This document shows positions 48,851 through 59,596 of a stretch of 64,000 bases of DNA, in pieces. This DNA is from Planctomycetota bacterium. Lineage in GTDB: Bacteria > Planctomycetota > Phycisphaerae > UBA1845 > UTPLA1. The notes beneath the pieces were generated by a model. That model did not search any database. It was not told the DNA's origin and saw nothing but the letters and a program-made list of their open reading frames with translations. The stretch lies in assembly GCA_016712275.1 (NCBI GenBank), contig JADJRI010000005.1, positions 124,001-188,000 on the forward strand. Reading direction: 5' to 3'. The translations under genes were made by a program, and so were the position numbers. Each line of letters begins with the position of its first letter. The first letter of the stretch is position 1.

Positions 48851-51800
48851 TCACGGTGCAGTCGTAAACGACCAGACAATGCCTGCCCGAATGCCGGCTT
48901 CGTTGACCGCATCGATTCGCCAGTAATAGGTCGTATTGGCCAATAGGCCGGTCGGCTGGTAGTTGGTGAATTCCTGATTTCCCTGGAATTCAGGTGAGGC
49001 CGTGGTCGCGGCGCCGACGTCCAACTGGCTCGTGCCAAAATAGACATCATACGAATCAGCCAGCGGACTCGCCCCCCAGTTGAGCGTTGCGTTCACGCCG
49101 ATGTTCGTCGCCCCGTTGAAGGGCATCGGCGAGCCCACCTGCGCCGGAATGCCGCGCGTTGTGAATCGCCATACGTCACCCTTTGTGCGGGTCGTGCCGT
49201 TGACGGCCACGGAGTCGACACGCCAGTAATAGACGGTCGTCGAAGCCAGCAAGCCCGGATCGACCGTCGACGATGTGACCACAACGCGCGTCGTCGCTCC
49301 AAGCAGCGTACCCATGTCGGAATTTGTCACATCGGACTGATTGGTTCCGAAGTAAACTTCCTGCGTCACGGCGCCAACGCCCGCCGTCCAGGTCAGATTC
49401 CTATCGCCATCGACATCAACGGCGAGGTTGGCAGGCGATGGCGACGAAGCCTGGCCGGGACCGGTGCGGAACTTCCAGATTTCGCCCTTCGTGGTTCCAT
49501 CCGGCGTGATTGTGTCTACGCGCCAGAAATAGAACGTCAGGCCCTGCAACACCGTCGGCGGCTGGAACGGCGGCGCGGCGCCCAGCGGGAAGTTGCCCTG
49601 GAATTCGTCGCTGGCGGTCGTGGCGGATGCCACGGCCGTCGACGACGTGCCAAAGTAAATGTCGTGCGAATCGGCCGCCGAATCCGACGTCCAGTCCAGC
49701 GAGGGCGTCAGGGCCACGCCACTGGCGCCATCCGCCGGCACGGGATTGGAGGCCTGACCGGCGATGGTCGTAAACGACCAGACTTCACCCATTGAGGTGC
49801 CGTCGACGTTCACTTCGTCGATGCGCCAGTAATAGGTGGTCGCGCCGTCGAGATCAGTGTTTGGCGTATAGGTCGTGCCGGACTGGTTTCCACGGAATAT
49901 GCCGGCGGTGGAACGGGTTGCGTTTGTTACGGTAGTTTCGTCCGTGCCGAAGTAAACGTCATGTGATGTCGCACCACCGCCCGCAATCCAGGAAATCGAT
50001 GTGTCGATGGCGACCTGATCCTCACCGTCAAATGGATCGGGAACTGTCGCGGCCTCGGGCACGGTGGTAAACCGCCAGAGCGTGCCTTTGGTTGTTCCGC
50101 CCGGACCGCTGGAGTCGATGCGCCAGAAGTATTGCGTATTGCCGTTAAGCGGACCGGGGTTGAAGCTGGTTCCCACGACAGTCGCCTGGAAGGCGGCATC
50201 ATCGCTGTCGGCGTTATCGACGTCCGACTGCACCGATCCAAAGTACACATCGTAGCCGGTCGCACCATTGGCGACGGACCATGCCAACGTTCGATCGAGC
50301 GCAATCCCCTTCGCGTTGTTGGACGGACTTGGACCCGACACCACAACCGGTCGGCTGCCCGTGATGAAACTGAACACTGGACCATCCGTGCGTCCGCCGG
50401 GGCCGATGGCCACAACACGCCAGAAATGCACCTTGTCCGGGTTCAAGGTACTGTCATCTTCCACGTCAAACGTTGTGAACAACACATCCTGCGTCGACAC
50501 CAGCGCGCCGGCCTCGCGGCTCGCAACGGCCTATTCAGTTTCGCTTAAGTAGACCTGGAATTGTGTCGTCGGTCCGGCACCGCGCCAGCGTTCCAACCAA
50601 GCTGAACATTTACGCTCTGATTGGATGCGTCATCGACCGGCGTAAAGGGGCCGACAACCTGCGCCGGGGGCGCAATCGTCGTAAAGCTGAACACGTCGCC
50701 CTTGGTCGTGCCGCCCCTGCCGATCGAATCGACGCGCCAGAAGTAGGTTGTCGAGCCGAGCAGCTCAGCCGGGTCAAATGTCGTCACGGCCAAATTGCTT
50801 TGGAACTGCGGACTGCCGCGTTCGGCCACGGACACGTCTACCATGTCGGTGCCGAGATACAAATCGAATTCCTCGATTTCAGGCTTTGTTACCCAGGTAA
50901 GAATCTGTGCCACGTTGATGCCCGTCGCACCATTCGCCGGGGCGGGCATCGAAATTTTCGGCGGTATCGGCGCCGTTCGGAAACTCCAGATATCTCCCTT
51001 GGTGGTCCCGCCATTGCCGACTTCGTCGATTCGCCAATGGTATTCCGTATCCGGAAGCAAATTTCCTTCCACATCCGCATCGTCATCGGCGGGATCAAAC
51101 AGCGTGTCGGTCTGATTTCCCTGAAATACGTCGTCATCGTCGGTCGTCGCATTTTGAACGGCGGCAAGGTCCTTGCCGAAAAACACATCGTGGCTTGTCG
51201 CACGATTGCCGGCCGTCCACTGAAGTTCAACATCGATCCGGGCGCTCGTGGAGCCGGTACTGGGGGCGGGATTCTTCGACTTGGCCGGAACGCGGGCGGT
51301 CTTAAAGTGAAGCACATCGCCCTTGGTCGTGCCGAGATCGTTGACGCCGTCGACTCGCCAGTAGTAATCCGTATCAGGAAGCAGGTTTTCCGGGGAATAC
51401 CGCGATTTGTCCTGATTGCCCGCGAACTCGTCGCTGTCGCGGGTTGCATCTGTCACCGCGGTCTCGTCGGTACCAAAATAGACGTCGAAGCTGTCGGTCA
51501 AAATGCCCGATGTCCAGCGAATCTCGACGTCGACGGCCACATCGGTGGCATCATCAACCGGCAAGGGCGCGGAGATGGCCCCCGGGAAATCCTCCGGACT
51601 TGGAACCGGCGTCGGCCCTTCGCCGTCATCATTTTCGACGACCGTAATGTCCGTCGTGAGCGAATCGACATAACCGGCCGACCCAAAAATATATGCCGTT
51701 ACGGAATAAGTACCGGGTGCGACATAGCGATGCGTCATTGTCGCGCGATCGTTTGGCCCCTCGACGAAACCGCCGCCGTCGCCGAAGACCCAATTCACGC

Positions 51801-52011
51801 TGGCCACCGTTGATGAATCTAGCACCGCCGATTCCACCGACAGGGCGACTGTGTAATTGGTCTGTTCGAACAATTGCACTGCGGTGATGTTGCCCAACGG
51901 CAGAATCACCGGATTGCCGAGACCATCGCAGCCGGCATTCGGCGCGGCGGTCAAGGCGGCGGCAATCATAACAAGTATCGTGCTGTTCAACAGTTTGTTC
52001 TTCGATTTCAC
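48851..52011 (-). CDS. PKD plus nine FN3-like repeat lipoprotein, frameshift and TAG
   Basis: Very large surface lipoprotein, about 1,050 residues. The signal peptide ends at APNAGC; GTG 52011 with GGGGAG upstream is used. A PKD-like domain (NWVFGDGGG, MTHRYVAPGTYSVT) is followed by nine repeats of about 100 residues, each with YDVYFGT, FQGNQ, TTYYWRVD and GTTKGDVWSFTT. The frame slips near 50575 in repeat 4, and a TAG at 50531-50533 in the same repeat (SETE-stop-AVASREAG) sits in otherwise continuous sequence. Repeats of this type are thought to bind carbohydrates or neighbours at the cell surface. Confidence 0.8.
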
Positions 52012-52358
52012 GGCAAGTCTCCCCGGCACAGCCTCCAAAGGGCCGTGCCATGCTTCATGCACCCATCATGGCTCATATCGCGCAGACCGCACCGGCATGT
52101 CTCAACCGATACGGCGTTATTTGTCTGCTTAGTCGATTTGGATTGTGAGCGCTGCTCTTCAATCCCCCTCATGCAAAATCGTCCATTCCGAACGAAATCG
52201 CGTCCGCACCGGTCAGTCGGCGTGCGTGGAAAGTCTCTGACGTCGGCGCGAGGATCGAATATGAATCAGTCTACGTCGATTGTCCCCTTCATTCAAGCAA
52301 AGCAAAGAACTGCGATATGCGGACCGCACCAATTTGGGACGCTGGACGGGGGAGTGTC

Positions 52359-53039
52359 TCAGCCTTGGGGCGACGATTTGATGCCGCTGCCGATCTTCGG
52401 CTCGGTGCCGGAAAGAAGGCGACCGATATTCGATCGATGACGAAAAATCACGACGCTCGCCGCCGCAATTCCCAAGCCCAATAACGGCAGATGTTCCGCC
52501 AGCGCCCACTCCATCGGCCACGACAGGGCCACAAACGAGACGGGCACGGTGATTGCCGCCAGAATGGAACCGAGGGAAACATACTTCGTGGTCAAGACCG
52601 AAAACGACCAGACGATGAGTGCCGCGGCGGCGGGCAGTGTCAGGTAGGGATAGATTCCGACAATGACGCCGAGCGATGTGGCGACGCCCTTCCCCCCTTT
52701 GAAACGCAGATAGATGGGTGCTGTATTGCCGATGACACAGCTCAACCCAGTGCCCAGCCAAATCCAATCGCGCGACATGCCCCCGACAATAACACCCAGC
52801 GACGCGAGGAAAGGAAAAGCGCCAATCGACGTTGAAGCGCCCTTTATTGCATCCAGCAGCAGGACAAGCACGCCCCACTTACGGCCGAGAACTCGGCCGA
52901 CATTGGTCGCGCCATAATTCCCACTTCCATGCTGACGGATGTCGACGCCTTTCATTCGCGAGACGATCAAGCCGACGGGAATTCCGCCGACAAGATAAGA
53001 TGCGATGAAGAGCAGGGCGATCTGCCAGGAAGGTGTCAT
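52359..53039 (-). CDS. plsY: glycerol-3-phosphate acyltransferase
   Basis: PlsY transfers the acyl group from acyl-phosphate to glycerol-3-phosphate in the inner membrane. 226 residues with several membrane helices and the motifs GSGNYGATNVGR, KGGKGVATSLG and FRHRSNIGRLLSGTE. The open frame starts with ATG 53039. Located between two secreted-repeat protein genes without apparent partners. Confidence 0.92.
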   Translation of the reverse strand: MTPSWQIALLFIASYLVGGIPVGLIVSRMKGVDIRQHGSGNYGATNVGRVLGRKWGVLVLLLDAIKGASTSIGAFPFLASLGVIVGGMSRDWIWLGTGLSCVIGNTAPIYLRFKGGKGVATSLGVIVGIYPYLTLPAAAALIVWSFSVLTTKYVSLGSILAAITVPVSFVALSWPMEWALAEHLPLLGLGIAAASVVIFRHRSNIGRLLSGTEPKIGSGIKSSPQG

Positions 53040-53071
53040 CGTTTGGCGTGGCTCGCAGCGGAACGCTCGCT

Positions 53072-53915
53072 TTAGTTTCCGCAGTTCTGGTTAAGGAGGC
53101 AATCGGCGAACAGCGCTGCATCCAGAATATCGAATTCGTCGTCGTCGTCCATATCGACGGCGAATCGACGCTGCCAGCTTTGAGCGGCCGGATTCACCAA
53201 AACGTCTACGAACGGCCCGATATCGCGGCCGTCGATCACGCCATTCAAGTCGGCGTCGGCATGCAATGGTACCGTCGCCTGTCCGACGATGTTGCCTGTG
53301 ATCGTGAGCATGCCGAGCCGCCGGATTGGCGGGATCGAGCGGGCCGCTGATGTTGGGTTGAATCTGAAACTGAACGATTCGCCCCGGCTGTGCGACCACG
53401 GTGCCGGAATAGTCGCCAAGTTGCGTGCCCTGGTCGGCCAGGCTGATCGCATCGACACACGGATAGCCGGCAAGCACGAGAAGAAAGCATGTCGTTCCGG
53501 TGGCGGTGTAATTGACGGCGCCGGACTGATTTGCGGGAACATCGATCAAAACAAAAGCGCCGCCACCACCGAGAACGTCGGGCGGCTGAGGCAGGCCCGG
53601 CGTGGCATAGTCAATCGTGATGTTGGTACCCGTGGCCGTGAGGCCGGTGAGCGCAATGTTGATCGTCTCCGTCAGGGCGTAGAAAAAATCGTGAAGTTCC
53701 AACATGGTCGGAGCGGCGATGCTGTCAAGCTTCAGCGCCGTCAAACCCGTGACGGGCGACGAATCCGTTGAGCAGTTGGCGCCGAGACAGAACTGAACAC
53801 TGACACTTGATTGGGAGGTATCGACGTCAATCTCGATCGGCGTTGCAAAGGAGACGTCACTCAACGCCGCCATCACCACACTGAAACAAACTCGAATAGC
53901 CGACTTGCGGATCAT
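53072..53915 (-). CDS. secreted protein with dockerin-like C-terminus, one frameshift
   Basis: About 281 residues. A signal peptide (IRVCFSVVMAALSDVSFA) and a beta-rich domain are in one frame; near 53335 the frame shifts to GMLTITGNIVGQATVPLHAD and two dockerin-like calcium-loop segments, DADLNGVIDGRDIGPFVDVL and DMDDDDEFDILDAALFADCL. Such paired segments are frequent at the C-termini of planctomycete exoproteins and may anchor or assemble them. The substrate and partner are unknown. Confidence 0.7.
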
Positions 53916-54315
53916 ATCGATTCCTTCCCCGGTGAATTGTGCTACGAAAGGACGAACCGAGCATGGCCTCGCCCGATTCAGCTATTCTACCGAAACGCGC
54001 TCGGAATGGGATTCGTAAAAATGAGAAGCGTCTTGCACGTTCATTTCGGGTGACAAACGTGCAAGACGAGTAGGGAAGGACCTGCGAATTGAATCAGAAT
54101 TACGCGCGTTTTCGGACCCAAATTGAGTTTCAGCCACAGTGCTTCGAAGCCGGGTGTTCCCAATCATATATGTTGGATGACAGGTAAACCATTGCCGCAA
54201 CACACCCAATATCAATCAAGAATGTATCTGGGCCTGGAATATCGAGCATCACCATTGGGTGGCCTTTTGCGTCGATGCGATCGGATCGACAGATATAACC
54301 CGAAGCCGGAAAAAA
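53916..54315. other. intergenic with perfect hairpin
   Basis: No gene is supported. CGTCTTGCACGTT (54029-54041) and AACGTGCAAGACG (54056-54068) form a perfect 13-base stem with a 14-base loop. Confidence 0.6.
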
Positions 54316-54696
54316 CTATTCCCGTTCCTCAGTCTCAAATTCCGCGCGGCCACGATCGAGATGAAAGTCGATGGCGATGGCCAGCGCCTTTCGAATCGGC
54401 AGCGACAGGATCATGACCGCCCCCGCAATGGGTACGACCGTCAGCCATCCCTCGGCCGTGCTGTCGGGCGGGAAGAAGAACATGTATAGGAAAGAAATGC
54501 CGACGATACCGGCGCTGCTGAAGTACATAAAAAACCAGGTGTCGCCGTCGGCCGGCTCAAGATCGTAGCCGCATGTCGGGCAATGGTCGTGCAGCGTAAA
54601 AAACCGGCGAAAAAGCCCACCCTTCGCGCATTTGGGACAGCATCTGCGCAGTGCGCAATTCAGAAGGCGAAGAATAATCTTGAGGCGGGGCGTCAC
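54316..54696 (-). CDS. DUF983 family membrane protein
   Basis: 126 residues. An N-terminal zinc-binding-like pair (CCPKCAKGGLF and HCPTCGYDL) is followed by two membrane helices (MYFSSAGIVGISFLYMFFF and WLTVVPIAGAVMILSLPI). DUF983 is of unknown function and often found near cytochrome oxidase genes, which are absent here. It runs with clpS, 39 bases downstream of its end. Confidence 0.85.
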   Translation of the reverse strand: MTPRLKIILRLLNCALRRCCPKCAKGGLFRRFFTLHDHCPTCGYDLEPADGDTWFFMYFSSAGIVGISFLYMFFFPPDSTAEGWLTVVPIAGAVMILSLPIRKALAIAIDFHLDRGRAEFETEERE

Positions 54697-54735
54697 TGAA
54701 GCGAATGTCGAATCGTCAGGTTTGACAACAAAGTG

Positions 54736-55062
54736 TCACTCCGCTGGTTCGATGGTCACGGTCAAACTGCGCGAATGGAATTGTTCGACATAGAGTTCCG
54801 CGCGCTCGCGATGCACAACAAGCACCAAAGCAGTACCGGTCTTGTCGGCCTCATCCGTGCAGCGCTGGGCATCTTCCTTCTTCAGGGGCGTGAGAAGGAG
54901 AATGGTCTCGATGACGTGTTGATGGTCGTTTTCATCGTCGTTATGCAAAATCACCCTGTATTGCGGGAGGTGCCGCGGTCGAGTCGATTCAGGAACAGCG
55001 ACGGTCCCCTGCTGTGTTGATGCCTTCGCCATACCGGCCTTTTCCTGTTTCGCCATTTTCAT
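54736..55062 (-). CDS. clpS: ATP-dependent Clp protease adaptor
   Basis: ClpS binds N-degron substrates and hands them to ClpA/ClpC. 108 residues with PQYRVILHNDDENDHQHVIE, in which NDD and the HxxH-like residues form the N-degron pocket, then EDAQRCTDEADKTGTALVLV and YVEQFHS. The N-terminal extension (about 30 residues) is normal in length. ATG 55062 is used; ATG 55032 is also possible. Confidence 0.9.
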   Translation of the reverse strand: MKMAKQEKAGMAKASTQQGTVAVPESTRPRHLPQYRVILHNDDENDHQHVIETILLLTPLKKEDAQRCTDEADKTGTALVLVVHRERAELYVEQFHSRSLTVTIEPAE

Positions 55063-55250
55063 TCTCCCGCTGACTAAAACTCACTTGCCTAAGTATAGCT
55101 TCGCGGATTTATCCGTGGCAAGCAATGCGGACGGATACCCTGCAATCGCCTATTCGTTATAATCGACCCGGAAATCCGTTTTTCACGAGGCGAGGCCGGA
55201 GCACGACGGACGCATCGCGCCGACCGCCCGAATTCGCATGGAAAGGCCGC

Positions 55251-56168
55251 ATGGCAGATTCGGCGCCCGCGTCAACCAACCAACCGGCGAACGGTCCGCT
55301 GCTCGATCCGGACTTCATGGCGCGACTGGAGCAGCTCGAAATTGTCTCGCGCAAAATTCATGCGAGCCGCCAAAAAGGCGAACGAAAAAGCCGCCGGCGT
55401 GGAGAATCCTCTGAATTCGCCGACTATCGCAATTATGTTATCGGCGACGATCTGCGCCATATCGACTGGAATATCTATGCCCGCCTCGACCGGCTCTTTC
55501 TGAAATTATTTCAGGAGGAGGAAGATCTCAATGTTTCGATTCTCATCGACGTTTCAAAATCAATGGACGCAGGCGAGCCGGAAAAATCCCGGTATGCAAA
55601 ACGCATGGCGGCCGCAATGGCCTACATCGGCCTGTGCAACATGGACCGCGTGAATCTCTGCGCCTATTCCGACGCGATAGTTGCATTCAATTCGAATCTG
55701 CGCGGACGCCGTATGATGCCGCAGGTCGTTCGATTTCTCGAAAATCTCCCGATCGATGGCAGAAGCAATTTTGCGAACGCCGCGAAGCAATTCGCCATGC
55801 GACAGCGGCAAAAAGGCGTCGTGCTGATTCTGTCGGATTTCATGGACAAAACCGGCTACGAAAACGGCCTGCGCTACCTGCTCGGTCGCGAGATGGACAT
55901 TTATGCGATTCAGATACTCAGCCCGCAGGAAGTCGAGCCGAACCTTGCGGGCGATTTGAAGCTGGTCGATACCGAGGATGGCGACATCGCGGAAATCACC
56001 GTCAGCAAACCACTGCTCGACAAATACAAGGCCAACTTGCAGGCTTTTTGCGAGGCGATTCGCAGCCATTGCGCCCAACGCGGCGTCGGCTATTACTACG
56101 CCATAACCCGGCAGCCCTTCGAAAACCTGATACTGCAATACCTGCGTCAGCGAGGGCTTGTGCGATGA
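55251..56168 (+). CDS. DUF58 domain protein (MoxR/Bat system)
   Basis: 305 residues. EFADYRNYVIGDDLRHIDWN with YARLDRLFLKLFQEEEDL is the DUF58 signature, followed by a VWA-like fold (VSILIDVSKSMDAGEP). DUF58 proteins act with MoxR AAA-ATPases, which should lie elsewhere. ATG 55251 is preferred over a start at 55125, which would place a candidate -10 (TATAAT at 55158-55163) inside the gene. It overlaps the next gene (ATGA). Confidence 0.85.
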   Translation: MADSAPASTNQPANGPLLDPDFMARLEQLEIVSRKIHASRQKGERKSRRRGESSEFADYRNYVIGDDLRHIDWNIYARLDRLFLKLFQEEEDLNVSILIDVSKSMDAGEPEKSRYAKRMAAAMAYIGLCNMDRVNLCAYSDAIVAFNSNLRGRRMMPQVVRFLENLPIDGRSNFANAAKQFAMRQRQKGVVLILSDFMDKTGYENGLRYLLGREMDIYAIQILSPQEVEPNLAGDLKLVDTEDGDIAEITVSKPLLDKYKANLQAFCEAIRSHCAQRGVGYYYAITRQPFENLILQYLRQRGLVR

Positions 56169-58165
56169 CGTTTACCTCGCTGTCCACCGCACTCATTGCA
56201 GCGGCCATTGCCGTGCCTTCCCTGCTCATCCTCTATTTTCTTAAGCTCAGACGCACCGCGCGTGTCGTCCCTTCCACGCTGCTTTGGAAAAAGGCGGTTC
56301 AGGACTTGCAGGTCAATTCACCATTTCAGAAGCCGCGCAAAACCTGCTGCTGCTGCTTCAACTGCTGATCCTGCTCGCGCTGCTCTTTGCATTGGCCGGT
56401 CCCGTGATGAATTTCCATAAGCTCACCGGCAAGAGCGTCGTGATTCTCGTCGATCGATCGGGCTCGATGAAGTCGATCGAATCCGACAAACGCTCGCGTC
56501 TCGATCATGCCAAGGAAGCGGCCAAAGCCTACCTGTCGGCCATGCCCTCTTCCTCTAGGGCCATGGTGATCGCATTTGCCGATCGCGCGGAAGTGGTCTG
56601 CACGTTTTCAGAGGACGTGGGTCGATTGTCCAGCCGCATTGACGAAATCGAGGCGACGGATTCTCACAGCAAAATCGGTGAAGCCCTGCAACTGGCCGTC
56701 GCGTATTCATCAAAGACAAGCGTCTCGACCGAGGCCGATGCCGGCTCGACCATCGCCCCGCCGGAATCGGCAAGCCTGGAATTGTTCAGCGACGGCCGCC
56801 TGGCCGATGCCGAAAATGAGCATGTCACGCGCGGCGAACTCACCTTTCATCAGATCGGCGAGGCGACCGACAATGTCGGGATTGTGGCCTTCGATATTCG
56901 GCGCGACATCGAGCGCGCCGGAATCGTCTCGGTTTTCGTTCAGATCGAGAATTTCGGTTTCAAATCCGTCGCGACCGATGTTTCGCTGGCGGTGGACGGA
57001 AGCCTGTCGAAAGTGCAGGAAGTGACGCTCGGCGCTGTGGCTGCCTCGGCTTCGCAACCGGCCGGCGGTTCGGGTTCCGGCGAATTCGCGGCGACGCAGA
57101 ATCTCATATTTGAAATCGAAAACGATGCAGGGGGCATGATTGAGATCAAGATTCATCGTCCCGATGCGCTGGAAATCGACAACAGCGTCGTTGCTCCACT
57201 TTCTCCTCCGCGGGCGATTCGAATTCTCTCGGTGTCCGATCGGCCTTTGATTCAAACATACATGCGCCGCACCTTTCAATACGCCCTTGAGATTCAAGAC
57301 TTCAACGAGATGACTCCTTCTGAATACGAAAGCGCGCCGGATGCCGAACTTTCGATCGACAGCCGCTCCGCCTTCGATCTTATTCTCCTGGACAAACACG
57401 ATACGAATCACCTGTGGCCGGGGAACTATCTCTTCTTCGGCGGAATTCCGAAAATCGATGGGGTCGAGCGCGAGGACGAGGACGTCGACGAACAGGTGTT
57501 CGCCAATTGGGCGCGATGCACATGCTCTGTTGCGTCATGGATCGCTCGACAAATTTGTCGTCCTGAAGTGGGCGCGTCTGAATCTGCCTGACCACGCCCT
57601 GAAACTCATTGAAGGCGAAAACTCGACGGTGATGGCCTTCCTGACCGACCCGGGGCATCGTTACATTGTCTCTGCCTTTGACCTGCTGGAATCCAATGCC
57701 TTCGATCTGCCGGGAATGATCATTTTCCTGCAAAATGCGGTGTCCTATCTGGCGGCGGGAAGTCTGACGGAATCCGGCAGGCTCCTGCATCCGGGCGAGA
57801 CGATGACCCTTCAAGTTCCGCCCGGTGCGACGAAGGCTATTGTCAAAACGCCCGATTCGCTGACGGATGAAATCGACACATCGAACCGGCAATCGATCAC
57901 ATTTGCCCGAACGGATCGGCGCGGCCTGTATCGCGCCACGTTTGACGATGCATCGAAAACCACCGAGACGTTTGCCGCCAACGTGCTGGACGCCATCGAA
58001 TCCAATATCCGGCCCGCGAAAGTGCTTTTCATGGGCAGCGGCAATGTCGCGGCGGAGGACAAGGAAATCAAGGTGAATCAGCCGTTGTGGCCGTATGCCG
58101 TTGCAGTGGCACTTGCCATTTTGATGTTTGAATGGTGGGTTTACAATAAGCGCGTGATGATCTGA
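56165..58165 (+). CDS. BatA-like VWA membrane protein, two frameshifts
   Basis: About 667 codons over three frames. The N-terminus (LLILYFLKLRRTARVVPSTL and LWKKAVQDL) is the Aerotolerance BatA helix. The frame slips near 56325 into QNLLLLLQLLILLALLFALA and the VWA domain (ILVDRSGSMKS, MIDAS DxSxS), then near 57510 into HGSLDKFVVLKW and the C-terminal part with a membrane helix (AVAVALAILMFEWWVY). It is co-translated with the DUF58 protein. Such modules are linked to cell envelope or stress complexes; the partner chaperone is not in the window. Confidence 0.82.
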
Positions 58166-58169
58166 TGAA

Positions 58170-59114
58170 TCATGGGGCGCATTGAATTGCGTTTCCCAGC
58201 TTGGCGCAGGTGTCCGACAGACTTTCATTTGCCTCGACATCCACCCACCGGGTCATCGTGAATTTTCGAAACCACGTTCTTTGATGCTTGGCCAGCCGGC
58301 GCGTGTTGATTTTGATTCGCTCCACCGCCTCGTCCATGGCGCAGCGGCCTTCAATATGCTCGATCATTTCCGTATAACCAACGGCCTGACGAGCCTGTTC
58401 GCTGATGCCGCGCGGATCGGCCAGCAGCGACAGTACTTCGTCCGGCAAACCCTGTTCCACTATTTGCAATACGCGCCGATTAATGCGCCGCGAAGCATCC
58501 TCCTTTTCACGCCGAATGCCAACGACATTCGAAGGATAGCGCAACACGCCCGACACCCATTGAACCTGCTGCTCCGACAGCGGCCGACCGGTGACCGCGT
58601 AGACCTCCAGGGCCCGCTCGATGCGTTTGTAATCGTTGGGGTGTATCCGATCGGCCGCAGCCGGGTCCACGCGCCCAAGCTCGACGTGCAGCGACGCGTT
58701 TCCGCCTTCTTCGGCCCGCTTGCGAAGTTGTTTCCGAAATGCCGCATCCGCCGACGGCCCGTCGAACATGCCGAACATCAATGACATGAGATAAAGCGGC
58801 GTTCCGGCAACCACCAGTGGCGTGCGACCGCGCGACTGGATATCGCGAATCGCGGCATCGGCCAGTTCGGTAAAACGCGCAGCGCTGAATGACTCCCACG
58901 GATCGACCACGTCGATCAAATGGTGCGGCACGCGGGCCCGCTCTTCCAAAGTTGCCTTGGCTGTGCCGATGTCCATGCGCCGATAGACCTGCATGGAATC
59001 TATACTGACGATTTCGGCATTCAGCCGCTCCGCCAACTCGAGGGCAGCCGCGCTTTTTCCGCTGGCTGTTACGCCGAGGAGAAGTACCAACTTGCCATCG
59101 GCTTGGTGCATCAT
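58170..59114 (-). CDS. miaA: tRNA dimethylallyltransferase
   Basis: Adds a dimethylallyl group to A37 of tRNAs that read U-starting codons. 314 residues: P-loop GVTASGKS (14-21), DSMQVYRRMDIGTAK, TPLYL, HPNDYKRIERALEVY, and RRLAKHQRTWFRK near the C-terminus. ATG 59114 is used. Convergent with the BatA-like gene, the stops being 4 bases apart. Confidence 0.93.
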   Translation of the reverse strand: MMHQADGKLVLLLGVTASGKSAAALELAERLNAEIVSIDSMQVYRRMDIGTAKATLEERARVPHHLIDVVDPWESFSAARFTELADAAIRDIQSRGRTPLVVAGTPLYLMSLMFGMFDGPSADAAFRKQLRKRAEEGGNASLHVELGRVDPAAADRIHPNDYKRIERALEVYAVTGRPLSEQQVQWVSGVLRYPSNVVGIRREKEDASRRINRRVLQIVEQGLPDEVLSLLADPRGISEQARQAVGYTEMIEHIEGRCAMDEAVERIKINTRRLAKHQRTWFRKFTMTRWVDVEANESLSDTCAKLGNAIQCAP

Positions 59115-59596
59115 GTCAGAATTCCATGTTTCGATTCATTCCGAACAATTCCCACCGATGTCGTATCAAAATGCTGTAACATCGGTGTAACGTCGGTGGG
59201 CTGGATTAACCGAATACTGTCATTTTAGCTCAATGTCCACTGCGCATTAACGCACAATCATCTTCTCATTGGTCTCGCAAGTCATTGTCAACAATGGGAT
59301 TGCCACGCTTGGTTTGTCTTGTAACACTCAAGTGATTTGAGCATCTTACCCCAATAAAGACCCAATCCTGAATGGCGGAATTTGCCGCCGATGAGACTTT
59401 TTGATTTGGGGTCCGAGTTTGGCGGCAATGTGCTATAATGGCGGGAACAATGGAACCGCCAAGTACGTTATTAATCTAGTGCTTGCTTCCATTGGCGAAC
59501 ACATGACGCAAACGAAAGCAGACCTGTGATATTCCCGTCGGCTACGGCGCCGCGGAACACCTGCTATCTCTAACCACAGAACGAGGAGACTGATTC
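59115..59596. other. intergenic, upstream of the Cys-rich gene
   Basis: No gene is supported. It is AT-richer in places. It holds the promoter described at 59431 and a region of about 150 bases likely to be a 5' leader. Confidence 0.5.
59431..59439 (+). promoter_or_regulatory. extended -10 promoter of the Cys-rich gene
   Basis: TGCTATAAT is a perfect TGn extended -10 with TATAAT at 59434-59439. No good -35 is seen at 17 bases, which is usual for extended -10 promoters. Transcription would start near 59446. Confidence 0.55.

Noticed and set aside
12176..50533. TAG reassigned as a sense codon (in-frame TAG at 12176, 32484 and 50531).
   Set aside because: Other intact genes in the window end at TAG in natural positions (desaturase at 1174-1176, restored DUF1365 at 3209-3211), and nearby genes show frameshifts, so errors or nonsense changes explain these better.
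50563..51813. Long + strand frame opposite the FN3 lipoprotein.
   Set aside because: It repeats with the same period as the coding strand and is the antisense image of the repeats.
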